Below are positions 29,193-36,515 of a stretch of 64,000 bases of DNA, piece after piece (position 1 is the first letter of the stretch; each line of letters starts with the position of its first letter). Source of the stretch: Clostridia bacterium (GTDB lineage Bacteria > Bacillota > Clostridia > Oscillospirales > Acutalibacteraceae); the NCBI GenBank assembly GCA_017531385.1, contig JAFXLD010000028.1, positions 22,077-86,076 of the forward strand, read 5' to 3'. The notes under the pieces are model-generated. The model was not told the DNA's origin. It searched no databases and saw nothing but the letters and a program-made list of their open reading frames with translations. The position numbers and the translations under genes were made by a program.

Positions 29193-29364
29193 CGATAAAT
29201 TGTTTTAACTTCGTTAAAAATTCGCAATTCGTAATTCGCAATTTCGGAAAGGGCTTTGCCCTTTTAACTCAATTTAAAATTCAAGCCGCAAAGCGGCTTC
29301 CGATAATTACGAATTGAGCATTGAGAATTGGGAATTTGAATAATTTATCCCCGATAAATTATTC
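29193..29364. repeat. Composite palindromic repeat element, copy 3
   Basis: The right end is a perfect 12-bp hairpin GAATAATTTATC-ccc-GATAAATTATTC (29338-29364). The left end is degraded (hairpin TTTTAAC-ttc-GTTAAAA, 29203-29219). Between are AAAGGGCTTTGCCCTTT, AAGCCGCAAAGCGGCTT and the same AATTCGCAATT-type arms as copy 2. The element sits between fucU and dCMP deaminase and supplies the fucU stop codon. Confidence 0.85.
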
Positions 29365-29787
29365 AACAACAACGCCTTTTTTAAGAATCACATTCGCATA
29401 AAGAGCACTTTCGCCTGTTGCAACGATTGCATAGGCATTTCTTGCTCTTTCATAGAACGCAAATCTTTCGATTTCTTCAAATTTCACATTATCCTGATGC
29501 TTGTCAACGATTTTTCTGTAATCTTTCCAGATAACAGGGTCAACATCATCACCGGGTGTCACCTGCATAAGCATAACGGGTGCCTCAACATAAGTGTCAA
29601 GCGGGAAAAGCTGAAGAATTGCGTCAAGAAGCTCGGGTACACCGTGACCGTCTGCACGGACAAGTCTTTTTGCATTTGAAGCAGCAGGAAAATTACCGTC
29701 ACCAATGACGATTTCATCGCTGTGTCCCATTTCGTGAAGTATCTTTAAAAGCTCCGGGGAAATGATTGAAGGTATATTTTTAAGCAT
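29359..29787 (-). CDS. fucU: RbsD/FucU-family sugar mutarotase (L-fucose mutarotase-like)
   Basis: 142 residues. FucU signatures: ISPELLKILHEMGHSDEIVIGDGNFPA region at the start, RADGHGVPELLDAILQLFPLD, and near the end FYERARNAYAIVATGE. FucU interconverts anomers of L-fucose and related sugars in the cytoplasm. No other fucose genes are adjacent. The ribosome site AAGGAG precedes ATG 29787. The last codons (VVE) run directly into repeat copy 3, which provides TAA. Confidence 0.92.
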   Translation of the reverse strand: MLKNIPSIISPELLKILHEMGHSDEIVIGDGNFPAASNAKRLVRADGHGVPELLDAILQLFPLDTYVEAPVMLMQVTPGDDVDPVIWKDYRKIVDKHQDNVKFEEIERFAFYERARNAYAIVATGESALYANVILKKGVVVE

Positions 29788-29887
29788 ACAGATTTCTCCT
29801 TTTAATATTTTCTACATTTTAACATAACTACTGCTAATATACAATAAAAAAAATAAAAAAATATTTGTCAATTTTTATTTTAAACTA

Positions 29888-29916
29888 TTGAAATGCTGAA
29901 AAAAAAGTAGTATGAT
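29888..29916 (+). promoter_or_regulatory. Promoter of the PHP gene
   Basis: TTGAAA (29888-29893), 17-base spacer, TATGAT (29911-29916). Confidence 0.65.
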
Positions 29917-29933
29917 TATATTAAGTTATATTG

Positions 29934-29974
29934 AGGGTATTTGTGCTTTTTTTGGATCAGCAACCCTTTTTTTT
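29934..29974 (+). promoter_or_regulatory. Attenuator-like hairpin in the PHP leader
   Basis: AGGGT...TGCT / AGCA-ACCCT stem (29934-29938, 29944-29947, 29959-29967) followed by seven T, between the promoter and the ribosome site. It looks like an intrinsic terminator in the leader. Confidence 0.5.
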
Positions 29975-29993
29975 GTTTAGGAGGCGTACTTTT

Positions 29994-30875
29994 TTGAGCG
30001 GAGATTTACACTGTCATACCAAATTGTCTGACGGTACATTAGGATTGGAGGAGCTTATTGCTCTTGCGGCAAAGCGTGGAATAAATACAATAGCAATAAC
30101 AGACCATGACTGTCTTGCAGGAACTGTCAGAGCAAAAATAATAGGTGAAAGAGGCGGCGTCAAGGTTATTCCCGGCGTTGAACTTTCCGCATATGATTCA
30201 AAAAACGGCAAAAATGTTCATATTCTTGCTTATCTTTTTGACAGTCCGGACAGAATTGAAGGCTTGTGTCACAGCAATGCAACTTCAAGAAAAAGAGCAG
30301 GTCAGTACATGATGATGAAAGCTGCGAAGCGTTACCCCATCACTTCAGAGCTGATAATGAAATGTGCTCAGGGCTCAACGAACCTCTACAAACAGCATAT
30401 CATGCATGCTCTCATGCAGTGTGGCTACACAATGTCTGTTTACGGAGAAGTCTACGATGATCTGTTCAACTCAGAAAACAATATTTATGTTCAGCCGAAA
30501 TTTGCCGATGTTTACGAAGTTCTTGAAGCAGTCAAGGAAGCCGGCGGAATTTCCGTACTTGCACACCCTGCACTTTATGATAATTTTGATATTATAGATG
30601 ACCTTATTAAAGCGGGACTCAACGGCATTGAAGTATGGCATCCCACCTGTTCAAAGGAAAATGAAGAAAGACTCATAGCAATTGCAAAGAAAAACAAACT
30701 TCTTATGACAGGCGGCAGCGATTTCCACGGAATGTATAACCACGGTGCATGGTCCATCGGTGATTATGTCACACCGAAACAGCAGCTCAGTGAACTGCTC
30801 AATTACAAAACAAAGATCAAAAGACAGCAAAAGAAATTAGAGGCACAGAAAGAAGCACAGCTTGCAGATGTATAG
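29994..30875 (+). CDS. PHP-domain phosphoesterase (TrpH/YciV type)
   Basis: 293 residues. PHP motif I GDLHCHTKLSDG starts at residue 3, motif II AITDHDCLAG, then IPGVELSA, LAHPAL and GGSDFHG, giving the full set of metal ligands. Relatives hydrolyse 3',5'-nucleoside bisphosphates or short RNA 5' ends; the exact substrate is not known. The only start with a ribosome site is TTG 29994, nine bases after AGGAGG (29979-29984); the frame continues upstream through the leader hairpin. A small unknown gene follows after 20 bases. Confidence 0.88.
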   Translation: MSGDLHCHTKLSDGTLGLEELIALAAKRGINTIAITDHDCLAGTVRAKIIGERGGVKVIPGVELSAYDSKNGKNVHILAYLFDSPDRIEGLCHSNATSRKRAGQYMMMKAAKRYPITSELIMKCAQGSTNLYKQHIMHALMQCGYTMSVYGEVYDDLFNSENNIYVQPKFADVYEVLEAVKEAGGISVLAHPALYDNFDIIDDLIKAGLNGIEVWHPTCSKENEERLIAIAKKNKLLMTGGSDFHGMYNHGAWSIGDYVTPKQQLSELLNYKTKIKRQQKKLEAQKEAQLADV

Positions 30876-30895
30876 ATGTGCCGAAGGAGTATATA

Positions 30896-31474
30896 ATGCA
30901 CAACGAAGATTTTGACATCAAAATTTTTTCACCGATAAAAATAACTAAGTCTCAGGAATCCGAGCCTGTTGTAATCGTTGACGAAATGAAGCGTCAGGTA
31001 ATATCGGGAAATCTGCAGAAAGCAAGAATGCTTGGCAAACTGATTGCAGATTCATTCCACGAAGCAGCAGAAAAAGAAGAACTCTGGAACATGGCTCATG
31101 ATTGCAACATAACCGACCTCGACAGAAGAATAAAGGATCAGGCAATCATTCTTTCAGTTTTCACTGCCGAGTATGTTTTTAACCACTATATGCCCGATCC
31201 TCTTCTTTCAACAACTGCGATTTCAACACTTTACGATACTCTCACAGAGGATTCACCCGAGCTTTACAGCAATCTTCTTGCATCAACAGCGTTTTCATTC
31301 TACTACATGAATCTTGACGGTAAGGAAACAGCACCCGAGGTTATCGGAAAGACATTTGCAGTTCTGTGCGATGATGACGATAATGAAGATCTCCTTTGCT
31401 ACGGCAAAACAGTTTTCGTCACAAGCCTTGAGAACTACAAAAAGGCAGTTGAAAGTGTAGATTTTTCTCAATAA
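30896..31474 (+). CDS. Conserved-looking cytoplasmic protein of unknown function
   Basis: 192 residues, soluble, mostly helical (KRQVISGNLQKARMLGKLIA, ADSFHEAAEKEELWNMAHD). I recognise no family. ATG 30896 follows AAGGAG. It lies between the PHP gene and radC and probably belongs to the PHP transcription unit, ending at the hairpin near 31485. Confidence 0.8.
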   Translation: MHNEDFDIKIFSPIKITKSQESEPVVIVDEMKRQVISGNLQKARMLGKLIADSFHEAAEKEELWNMAHDCNITDLDRRIKDQAIILSVFTAEYVFNHYMPDPLLSTTAISTLYDTLTEDSPELYSNLLASTAFSFYYMNLDGKETAPEVIGKTFAVLCDDDDNEDLLCYGKTVFVTSLENYKKAVESVDFSQ

Positions 31475-31484
31475 TAAATTACAG

Positions 31485-31514
31485 CAGTTACTCCCTCAAG
31501 GCAGTAACTGTTTT
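31485..31514 (+). terminator. Terminator after the unknown gene
   Basis: Eight-bp stem CAGTTACT / AGTAACTG (31485-31492, 31503-31510) with a ten-base loop and a short T-run. Confidence 0.65.
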
Positions 31515-31548
31515 CATATATAACCACACAAAAAAAGAGGTGACCGGA

Positions 31549-32289
31549 ATGAGCGAAAAAACCAAGAATCCGCATGACGGACACAGACAGCGTATGCGCG
31601 AACAGTTTTTAAAAGCGAACGGACTCGACAGTTTTCCCGACCACAATGTGCTTGAAATGCTGTTGTTTTACTCAATTTCCAGAGCAGATACAAATGAACT
31701 TGCACACAGACTTATTGACACATTCGGCTCACTCAACGGAGTTTTTGATGCGCCCTACAGTGCATTAAAAGATGTCAAGGGTGTTGGTGAACAGACTGCC
31801 GTTCTCATAAAGCTTATCCCTTCTCTTGTGAAAAAATATCTTGAAGGCAGTGTTTCTGACAAGAATCATATTCAGACAACGGAAGATGCCGTTGAATATC
31901 TTCGTCCAAAATTTGCAACACTGAAAAATGAAGAGCTGATTATGGTCTGCATGAATAATGCAGGCAAAATCCTGAACTCAACAGTCATAAGCAAGGGCGG
32001 TTCTGATTTTGCCGAAGTTGACACCAGAAAAATCGTTCAGGAAGTTATATCAAGCAATGCAACCCAGGTTATAATTGCTCACAATCACCCCGGCGGAATC
32101 TGTGCACCGTCATCGGCAGATGTAAAAATCACAAACAACATTTCAGCTTTGCTGCATTCCATAAACGCAAGACTGGCAAACCATATAATCATAACAGATA
32201 CTGATTATTTTTCATTTGCTGCAACACCGAAATATGCCTCACTGTTTATAGCAGAACCATTGACTGAGCAGGACGTTGCAGAAGTATAA
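31549..32289 (+). CDS. radC: RadC-family JAB-domain protein
   Basis: 246 residues. The N-terminal helix-hairpin-helix region (LKDVKGVGEQTAVLIKLIP) and C-terminal JAMM-type metal motif HNHPGGICAPSSAD with an upstream Glu identify RadC. The family is annotated as DNA repair, but its biochemical role is unsettled. ATG 31549 lies eight bases after AGAGG; a GTG at 31540 overlaps that site. The patatin gene follows after 17 bases. Confidence 0.93.
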   Translation: MSEKTKNPHDGHRQRMREQFLKANGLDSFPDHNVLEMLLFYSISRADTNELAHRLIDTFGSLNGVFDAPYSALKDVKGVGEQTAVLIKLIPSLVKKYLEGSVSDKNHIQTTEDAVEYLRPKFATLKNEELIMVCMNNAGKILNSTVISKGGSDFAEVDTRKIVQEVISSNATQVIIAHNHPGGICAPSSADVKITNNISALLHSINARLANHIIITDTDYFSFAATPKYASLFIAEPLTEQDVAEV

Positions 32290-32306
32290 GACAAAGGAGC
32301 TTCAAT

Positions 32307-33140
32307 TTGACAGGAATTATAGATGTTGGCGGCGGTATGCGTGATATTTACGGTGCTGGTGTGCTTGACTGTTTCATTGATAACAATATCACTTTTGATA
32401 TATGTATCGGTGTTTCCGCAGGCAGTGCAAACCTTGCATCCTTTATTGCAGGACAAAGAGGCAGAACTTACAGATTTTATGCCGAATATGCCGCACGTAA
32501 AGAATACATGAGCTTTGACAATATGTTCAGAAGCGGTTCATATTTCAATCTTGATTATATATATTCCGTTCTTTCAGATACAGACGGAGAAGATCCTCTG
32601 AACTTTGATGCACTTGAAAAAAGCACTTCGGAGCTTATCACCGTTGTTACAAATGCCCATACAGGTGAAGCTGAATATTTTGACAAGAAGAATATCATAA
32701 AAAATGATTTATGGGCAGTAAAAGCATCCTGTGCAATGCCTGTTGCCTGCAAGCCGTTCAGACATGACAGCAAAGAGTATGTTGACGGCGGAGTTGCAGA
32801 TCCTATCCCTGTGGAAAAGGCTTTTGAAATGGGCTGCGACAGGGTTTATGTTATAATCCCCAGACCACCTCTTGAAAAAAATCATGAGTTTTCATATCTG
32901 ATGAAACCTTTCCTCAAAGACTACCCGAGTGTTCTTGCACTTATGGCAAAACGTCCCGAAATTTACAACAGACAGCTTCATGTTCTCGATGAATATGTAA
33001 AAGACGGAAAAGTTGTGCTCATAGCACCCGATAATGATAAAGGGCTTAACATGATAACAAAAGACAAAGATAAGCTGACAGCATATTATCACAAAGGTTA
33101 TAATGATGCTAAGTATATAATGCAAAACGCAGAACCGTAA
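32307..33140 (+). CDS. Patatin-like phospholipase (YjjU type)
   Basis: 277 residues. The oxyanion loop GGGMRDIYGAG, nucleophile elbow GVSAG and catalytic Asp in VDGGVADPIP are all present, so an active Ser-Asp lipid acyl hydrolase is expected. No signal peptide; probably cytoplasmic or membrane-peripheral. TTG 32307 is the start, behind AAGGAG, and the gene is likely co-transcribed with radC. Confidence 0.92.
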   Translation: MTGIIDVGGGMRDIYGAGVLDCFIDNNITFDICIGVSAGSANLASFIAGQRGRTYRFYAEYAARKEYMSFDNMFRSGSYFNLDYIYSVLSDTDGEDPLNFDALEKSTSELITVVTNAHTGEAEYFDKKNIIKNDLWAVKASCAMPVACKPFRHDSKEYVDGGVADPIPVEKAFEMGCDRVYVIIPRPPLEKNHEFSYLMKPFLKDYPSVLALMAKRPEIYNRQLHVLDEYVKDGKVVLIAPDNDKGLNMITKDKDKLTAYYHKGYNDAKYIMQNAEP

Positions 33141-33160
33141 GAAGTTCTGCGTTGTTTGTT
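33124..33160. terminator. Bidirectional terminator between patatin and epimerase genes
   Basis: Ten-bp perfect stem AACGCAGAAC / GTTCTGCGTT overlapping the patatin gene end; the convergent epimerase gene ends on the other side. Confidence 0.7.
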
Positions 33161-34035
33161 TACAGGCTGATTCTGATTGAATCTATGTTAAGAATTTTTT
33201 TCAGCAGAGAATTATCAAGGAGTGTGCATTCAGCTCGCTCTGCACCTGTTTTAAATTCACCCCAGCTTTTTGTGGGTATGATAAGCTCCTTGTCTGCCGA
33301 CAATTTTTCTGCAAGCATCAGTCCCAGATCATATTTTGACAGGCTTTCATCACCTGCGATATTGAGCTTTTCGGGGATTTCAGGTAAATCACACAGCTTT
33401 AAAATTATATCTGCCACGGTTTTATAATCAAGTGCAGATCTTAAAAATCCAGTCGAAAGCTGAATCTCTCTGCCGTTTTTAAGATTATCACACACAATAT
33501 CGCAAAAATGCTTTTTCGCAGGAGCAACACTTTCTGAAAACATCAACGGTAATCTCAATGCTGAACCGCCGACCGAATTAAAAATCTTCTCCCCTTCTGC
33601 TTTTTGTCTGCCGTAAATGCTTATGGGAACAAGCTGATCATTTTCAGTAAAAAGATGCGTTCCTCCTTCACCGTAAACTGTATCGCTTGATGTAAAAAAC
33701 AGATTATTGAAGCTTTTAAGCTTTTCTGAAAAATACGCAGGGATTTCAATATTCATCTTTGCCGCTTTTTCGGGAAACTCGGCAACAAAATCGATATTAT
33801 GACACGCAACCGTGTAAAAAATATCGGCATTTTCTGTATTATTGATTTCTCCGATAAGCTTGTCAAGATAATTTTTATCATTGACATCACCGATACACGG
33901 AATAACACGCTCATTGCCGAATCCGAAAAAATTTTCTGAACGGGCAGCCGCAAGGACTTTTTTGTCTGTATTTTCAAGTATTGATTTTATAATATGCGAG
34001 CCTAAAAAACCACCCGCACCGATTACAACATACAT
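33160..34035 (-). CDS. NAD-dependent epimerase/dehydratase-like (extended SDR) protein
   Basis: 291 residues. The Rossmann motif GAGGFLGSH starts at residue 6 and the catalytic Y-x3-K reads YGRQK, preceded by the Ser/Thr stretch FFTSSDTVYGEGG. Architecture resembles RmlD/GalE-type enzymes acting on nucleotide sugars; the substrate is unknown. It lies four bases downstream of birA on the same strand, so it is probably the last gene of the bioY-birA unit, though no biotin link is evident. Confidence 0.85.
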   Translation of the reverse strand: MYVVIGAGGFLGSHIIKSILENTDKKVLAAARSENFFGFGNERVIPCIGDVNDKNYLDKLIGEINNTENADIFYTVACHNIDFVAEFPEKAAKMNIEIPAYFSEKLKSFNNLFFTSSDTVYGEGGTHLFTENDQLVPISIYGRQKAEGEKIFNSVGGSALRLPLMFSESVAPAKKHFCDIVCDNLKNGREIQLSTGFLRSALDYKTVADIILKLCDLPEIPEKLNIAGDESLSKYDLGLMLAEKLSADKELIIPTKSWGEFKTGAERAECTLLDNSLLKKILNIDSIRISL

Positions 34036-34039
34036 ATTC

Positions 34040-35011
34040 TCACCTTACCTTTGTGCTCACTTCACCTGACGAAAGATATTCCTCACTGCCGTCGGGATAT
34101 TTCACATGAAGTCTGAAATCATCATCAATATCAATTGCCACAGCTTCTTTTATTCCGTCAGGTTTTATGACATTAATCTCCTTACCGTCAAGATATGAGC
34201 GTGAACAGTAATCAAAAAGGAAATGCTTACCCACAAGAACCTTGTATTCATCGAAAAATATATTGATAACATCTGCAACGATTTTGCTGACTGAATCACC
34301 GTCCGGCTGTTCATCGAATACAGAACCTGCTATATCCCTGATATCTTCGGGCAGCGAATTCTCAGAAAAATACATATTGATTCCGATTCCGAGAACAGCA
34401 TAACTGAGTTTTCCGCATTCAAGGTCAAAAGAAGCTTCCGTAAGTATTCCGCAGACCTTACGGTCTCTCATATATATATCATTCACCCATTTGATCGATG
34501 TCATTTTATCCGTGTTTTTTTCAATTGCCTTTGCAACAGCAACTGCAGCACAGGTTGTAATAAGCAATGAATCAGAAGGTTTCATATCAGGTCTTAAAAG
34601 AATACTGAAATATACTCCCGTACCTTTTTGTGAAGAGAAGCTTCTGCCCAGTCTGCCTCTGCCTGCAGTCTGCTCACCTGATAAAAGAACAAAACCTTCT
34701 TTTTCACCGTTTTCTGCCATTTTTTTAACAAGTGTATTTGTTGAATCAACAACATCCATATATTCAATGTTAACATTTTCAACAGTTATGAACTTTTGTA
34801 CACTCTGGGCTGAAACAAGATTATTTTTTTCTGTCAGAATATAACCTTTGTTTGTAACTGCGCCTATTTCATACCCCTTGTCCTGCAACGTTTTTATTGC
34901 TTTCCATACAGAATTTCTGCTCAGCCCCAGATCAGCAGCAATACTCCCTCCGGATACATATTTCCCCTTGTTCTTTTCAAGAAATCCGAGAACTTTTTCT
35001 GTTGTTTTCAT
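34040..35011 (-). CDS. birA: Biotin-protein ligase and biotin repressor BirA
   Basis: 323 residues. An N-terminal winged helix-turn-helix (SGGSIAADLGLSRNSVWKAI) makes it the bifunctional, DNA-binding type. The ligase domain has the adenylate-binding GRGRLGRSF, then KWVNDIY and GIGINMY. It biotinylates acetyl-CoA-type carboxylases and, in this class, represses biotin genes. It overlaps bioY by 4 bases (ATGA), so transporter and regulator are made together. Confidence 0.96.
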   Translation of the reverse strand: MKTTEKVLGFLEKNKGKYVSGGSIAADLGLSRNSVWKAIKTLQDKGYEIGAVTNKGYILTEKNNLVSAQSVQKFITVENVNIEYMDVVDSTNTLVKKMAENGEKEGFVLLSGEQTAGRGRLGRSFSSQKGTGVYFSILLRPDMKPSDSLLITTCAAVAVAKAIEKNTDKMTSIKWVNDIYMRDRKVCGILTEASFDLECGKLSYAVLGIGINMYFSENSLPEDIRDIAGSVFDEQPDGDSVSKIVADVINIFFDEYKVLVGKHFLFDYCSRSYLDGKEINVIKPDGIKEAVAIDIDDDFRLHVKYPDGSEEYLSSGEVSTKVR

Positions 35012-35565
35012 AATTTTATCCTCTTTCTGACTGCCCCTGAAACAACAGCAGCAAGCGTTATTTTTATCACATCAGGAATAATGTAAGGAAAAACACCGAC
35101 CGACATGACGGTTAAAAAGCCTGCCGTTTCCGCTTCTTTCATGTATACAAACAAAAACCATAATGAACCGACAAAATAGCAACAAACCAGACCTGAAAAA
35201 AAACCAAAAATCATAAAAGGAATGTTTTTCCGTAATTTTTCAATTATAAATCCTGCAATAATTGCAAGAAAAATAAAGCCGATAACATATCCTCCTGTCA
35301 CCCCGAACAATGCACCTATTCCGCCTTTGAAAAAAGAAAACACAGGAAGCCCGACAATTCCCAGAATAATATATACAACAACTGCAATCGTTCCTTTTTT
35401 TCTGCCAAGAATACCGACAGAGGCACAAACAGCAAATGTCTGAAGCGTTATGGGGATATTACCAATTGGTATACATATCCACGAACATATGACAATAAGT
35501 GCCGTCATCATTGCAACAGAAGCAATATCAACGGCTTTGATTTTTTTATTTTCAGGTTCACCCAT
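35008..35565 (-). CDS. bioY: Biotin transporter BioY (ECF S-component)
   Basis: 185 residues with about six membrane helices. BioY features: ICIPIGNIPITLQTFAV and GVTGGYVIGF, with a C-terminal PYIIPDVIKI helix. It captures biotin and works alone or with a shared ECF energising module, which is not encoded here. Start ATG 35565 lies behind GAGGTGA, which is itself the inner arm of a 25-bp palindrome. Confidence 0.95.
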   Translation of the reverse strand: MGEPENKKIKAVDIASVAMMTALIVICSWICIPIGNIPITLQTFAVCASVGILGRKKGTIAVVVYIILGIVGLPVFSFFKGGIGALFGVTGGYVIGFIFLAIIAGFIIEKLRKNIPFMIFGFFSGLVCCYFVGSLWFLFVYMKEAETAGFLTVMSVGVFPYIIPDVIKITLAAVVSGAVRKRIKL

Positions 35566-35570
35566 AAAAA

Positions 35571-35595
35571 AATCACCTCAGTCTTTGAGGTGATT
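35571..35595 (-). promoter_or_regulatory. Palindrome spanning transcription start and ribosome site of bioY
   Basis: Perfect 10-bp inverted repeat AATCACCTCA-N5-TGAGGTGATT. The outer arm overlaps the -10 box and the inner arm contains the bioY ribosome site. It could be an operator; it does not match the common Firmicute BirA box (TTGTTAACC-type). Confidence 0.6.
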
Positions 35596-35621
35596 TTATC
35601 ATATTCAGCGTTTATTGTCAA
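35593..35621 (-). promoter_or_regulatory. Promoter of bioY-birA
   Basis: On the minus strand TTGACA (35621-35616), 17-base spacer, TAAAAT (35598-35593). A transcript would start about 35586, inside the palindrome. Confidence 0.75.
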
Positions 35622-35647
35622 CCATCATGCAACTCAATGTGACAATA

Positions 35648-36445
35648 TCAGAATATTGATGAATTATCATCAAGCGTTTCAATATTTGAGCCCATCTTAT
35701 ATTTATCATCACGTTCCATTTTACTGACAACACAATCTCCGTCAGTCTCGGTAACCGTTACCTTCCAGACAGCATAGTTTATATCTTTTTCATCCAGGGT
35801 TTCACGATTATACATTCTGGAAACGCACTTTACATAAAACGAGTAATCATTGCTGATCACATTGGATTCTGTTGAAAAAGAATCCACGTCATAATCAATT
35901 CTGCTCAGATCAAAAAGGGATTTTTTGTTATACTGAAAACGGTCTGCCATTTCAGATTTAACTTGGGGAGTGCAAAAATCTATCATTCCGGGATTCAGAG
36001 AATTGATACCGTCAAGATAAGAAATATAGAAATTAAAGAAAGTTATATATATCTTTTCATCGGAAACAACGTCCTGAGCAGCAGTTGTAGGAATTTCTGT
36101 TGTGCTCTCAGGTGCCTTTGTTGAAGTTTCAGGCTCTGTCTGTGTGGCAACAACTACTGCTGACTGATTTTCATACACCGATTCATTACTTTTTTCAGGT
36201 TCATCGCCTGAATTCAACAAGAAATAAACGCCTGTTCCGATTACCGCAAAAACTACAACAACAGCAGCTATCATTCCTATAAGTTTGTTGAAATTAGGTT
36301 TTCTGTAATTTCTGTTGATAGTTTGTCTGCCTTCAATCGGTTCATTCGACTGAGAGCTTTCCGATTGAAAAAATACATAACCACAGTTATAACAGGACAT
36401 CGCATCATCAAGAAGTGTTACGGAACAGCCGGGACAATCTTTCAT
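35648..36445 (-). CDS. Zinc-ribbon, single-pass membrane protein of unknown function
   Basis: 265 residues. N-terminal zinc ribbon C4-x2-C7 ... C18-x2-C21 (CPGCS, CYNCGY), one membrane helix at about 56-77, a Thr/Pro/Glu-rich linker (TEPETSTKAPESTTEIPTTA) and an outer domain of about 135 residues. The plan (cytoplasmic zinc ribbon, helix, outer beta domain) resembles TcaA/YvbJ-like envelope proteins of Firmicutes. Function is not known. Monocistronic. Confidence 0.82.
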   Translation of the reverse strand: MKDCPGCSVTLLDDAMSCYNCGYVFFQSESSQSNEPIEGRQTINRNYRKPNFNKLIGMIAAVVVVFAVIGTGVYFLLNSGDEPEKSNESVYENQSAVVVATQTEPETSTKAPESTTEIPTTAAQDVVSDEKIYITFFNFYISYLDGINSLNPGMIDFCTPQVKSEMADRFQYNKKSLFDLSRIDYDVDSFSTESNVISNDYSFYVKCVSRMYNRETLDEKDINYAVWKVTVTETDGDCVVSKMERDDKYKMGSNIETLDDNSSIF

Positions 36446-36515
36446 ATCTTTTCACACCTTATCTTACTTAATTTTACTCTTAATAAATATCATAAAAAGT
36501 TGAGTCTGTGTAAAA

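Noticed and set aside
29183-29227. Longer start for dCMP deaminase
   Set aside because: The extra codons come from repeat copy 3 and the family N-terminus matches the ATG at 29182 with its GGAGG.
30014-30211. Minus-strand ORF inside the PHP gene, and dozens of similar ORFs opposite other genes
   Set aside because: They lie fully inside well-supported genes, lack ribosome sites and show no domain pattern.
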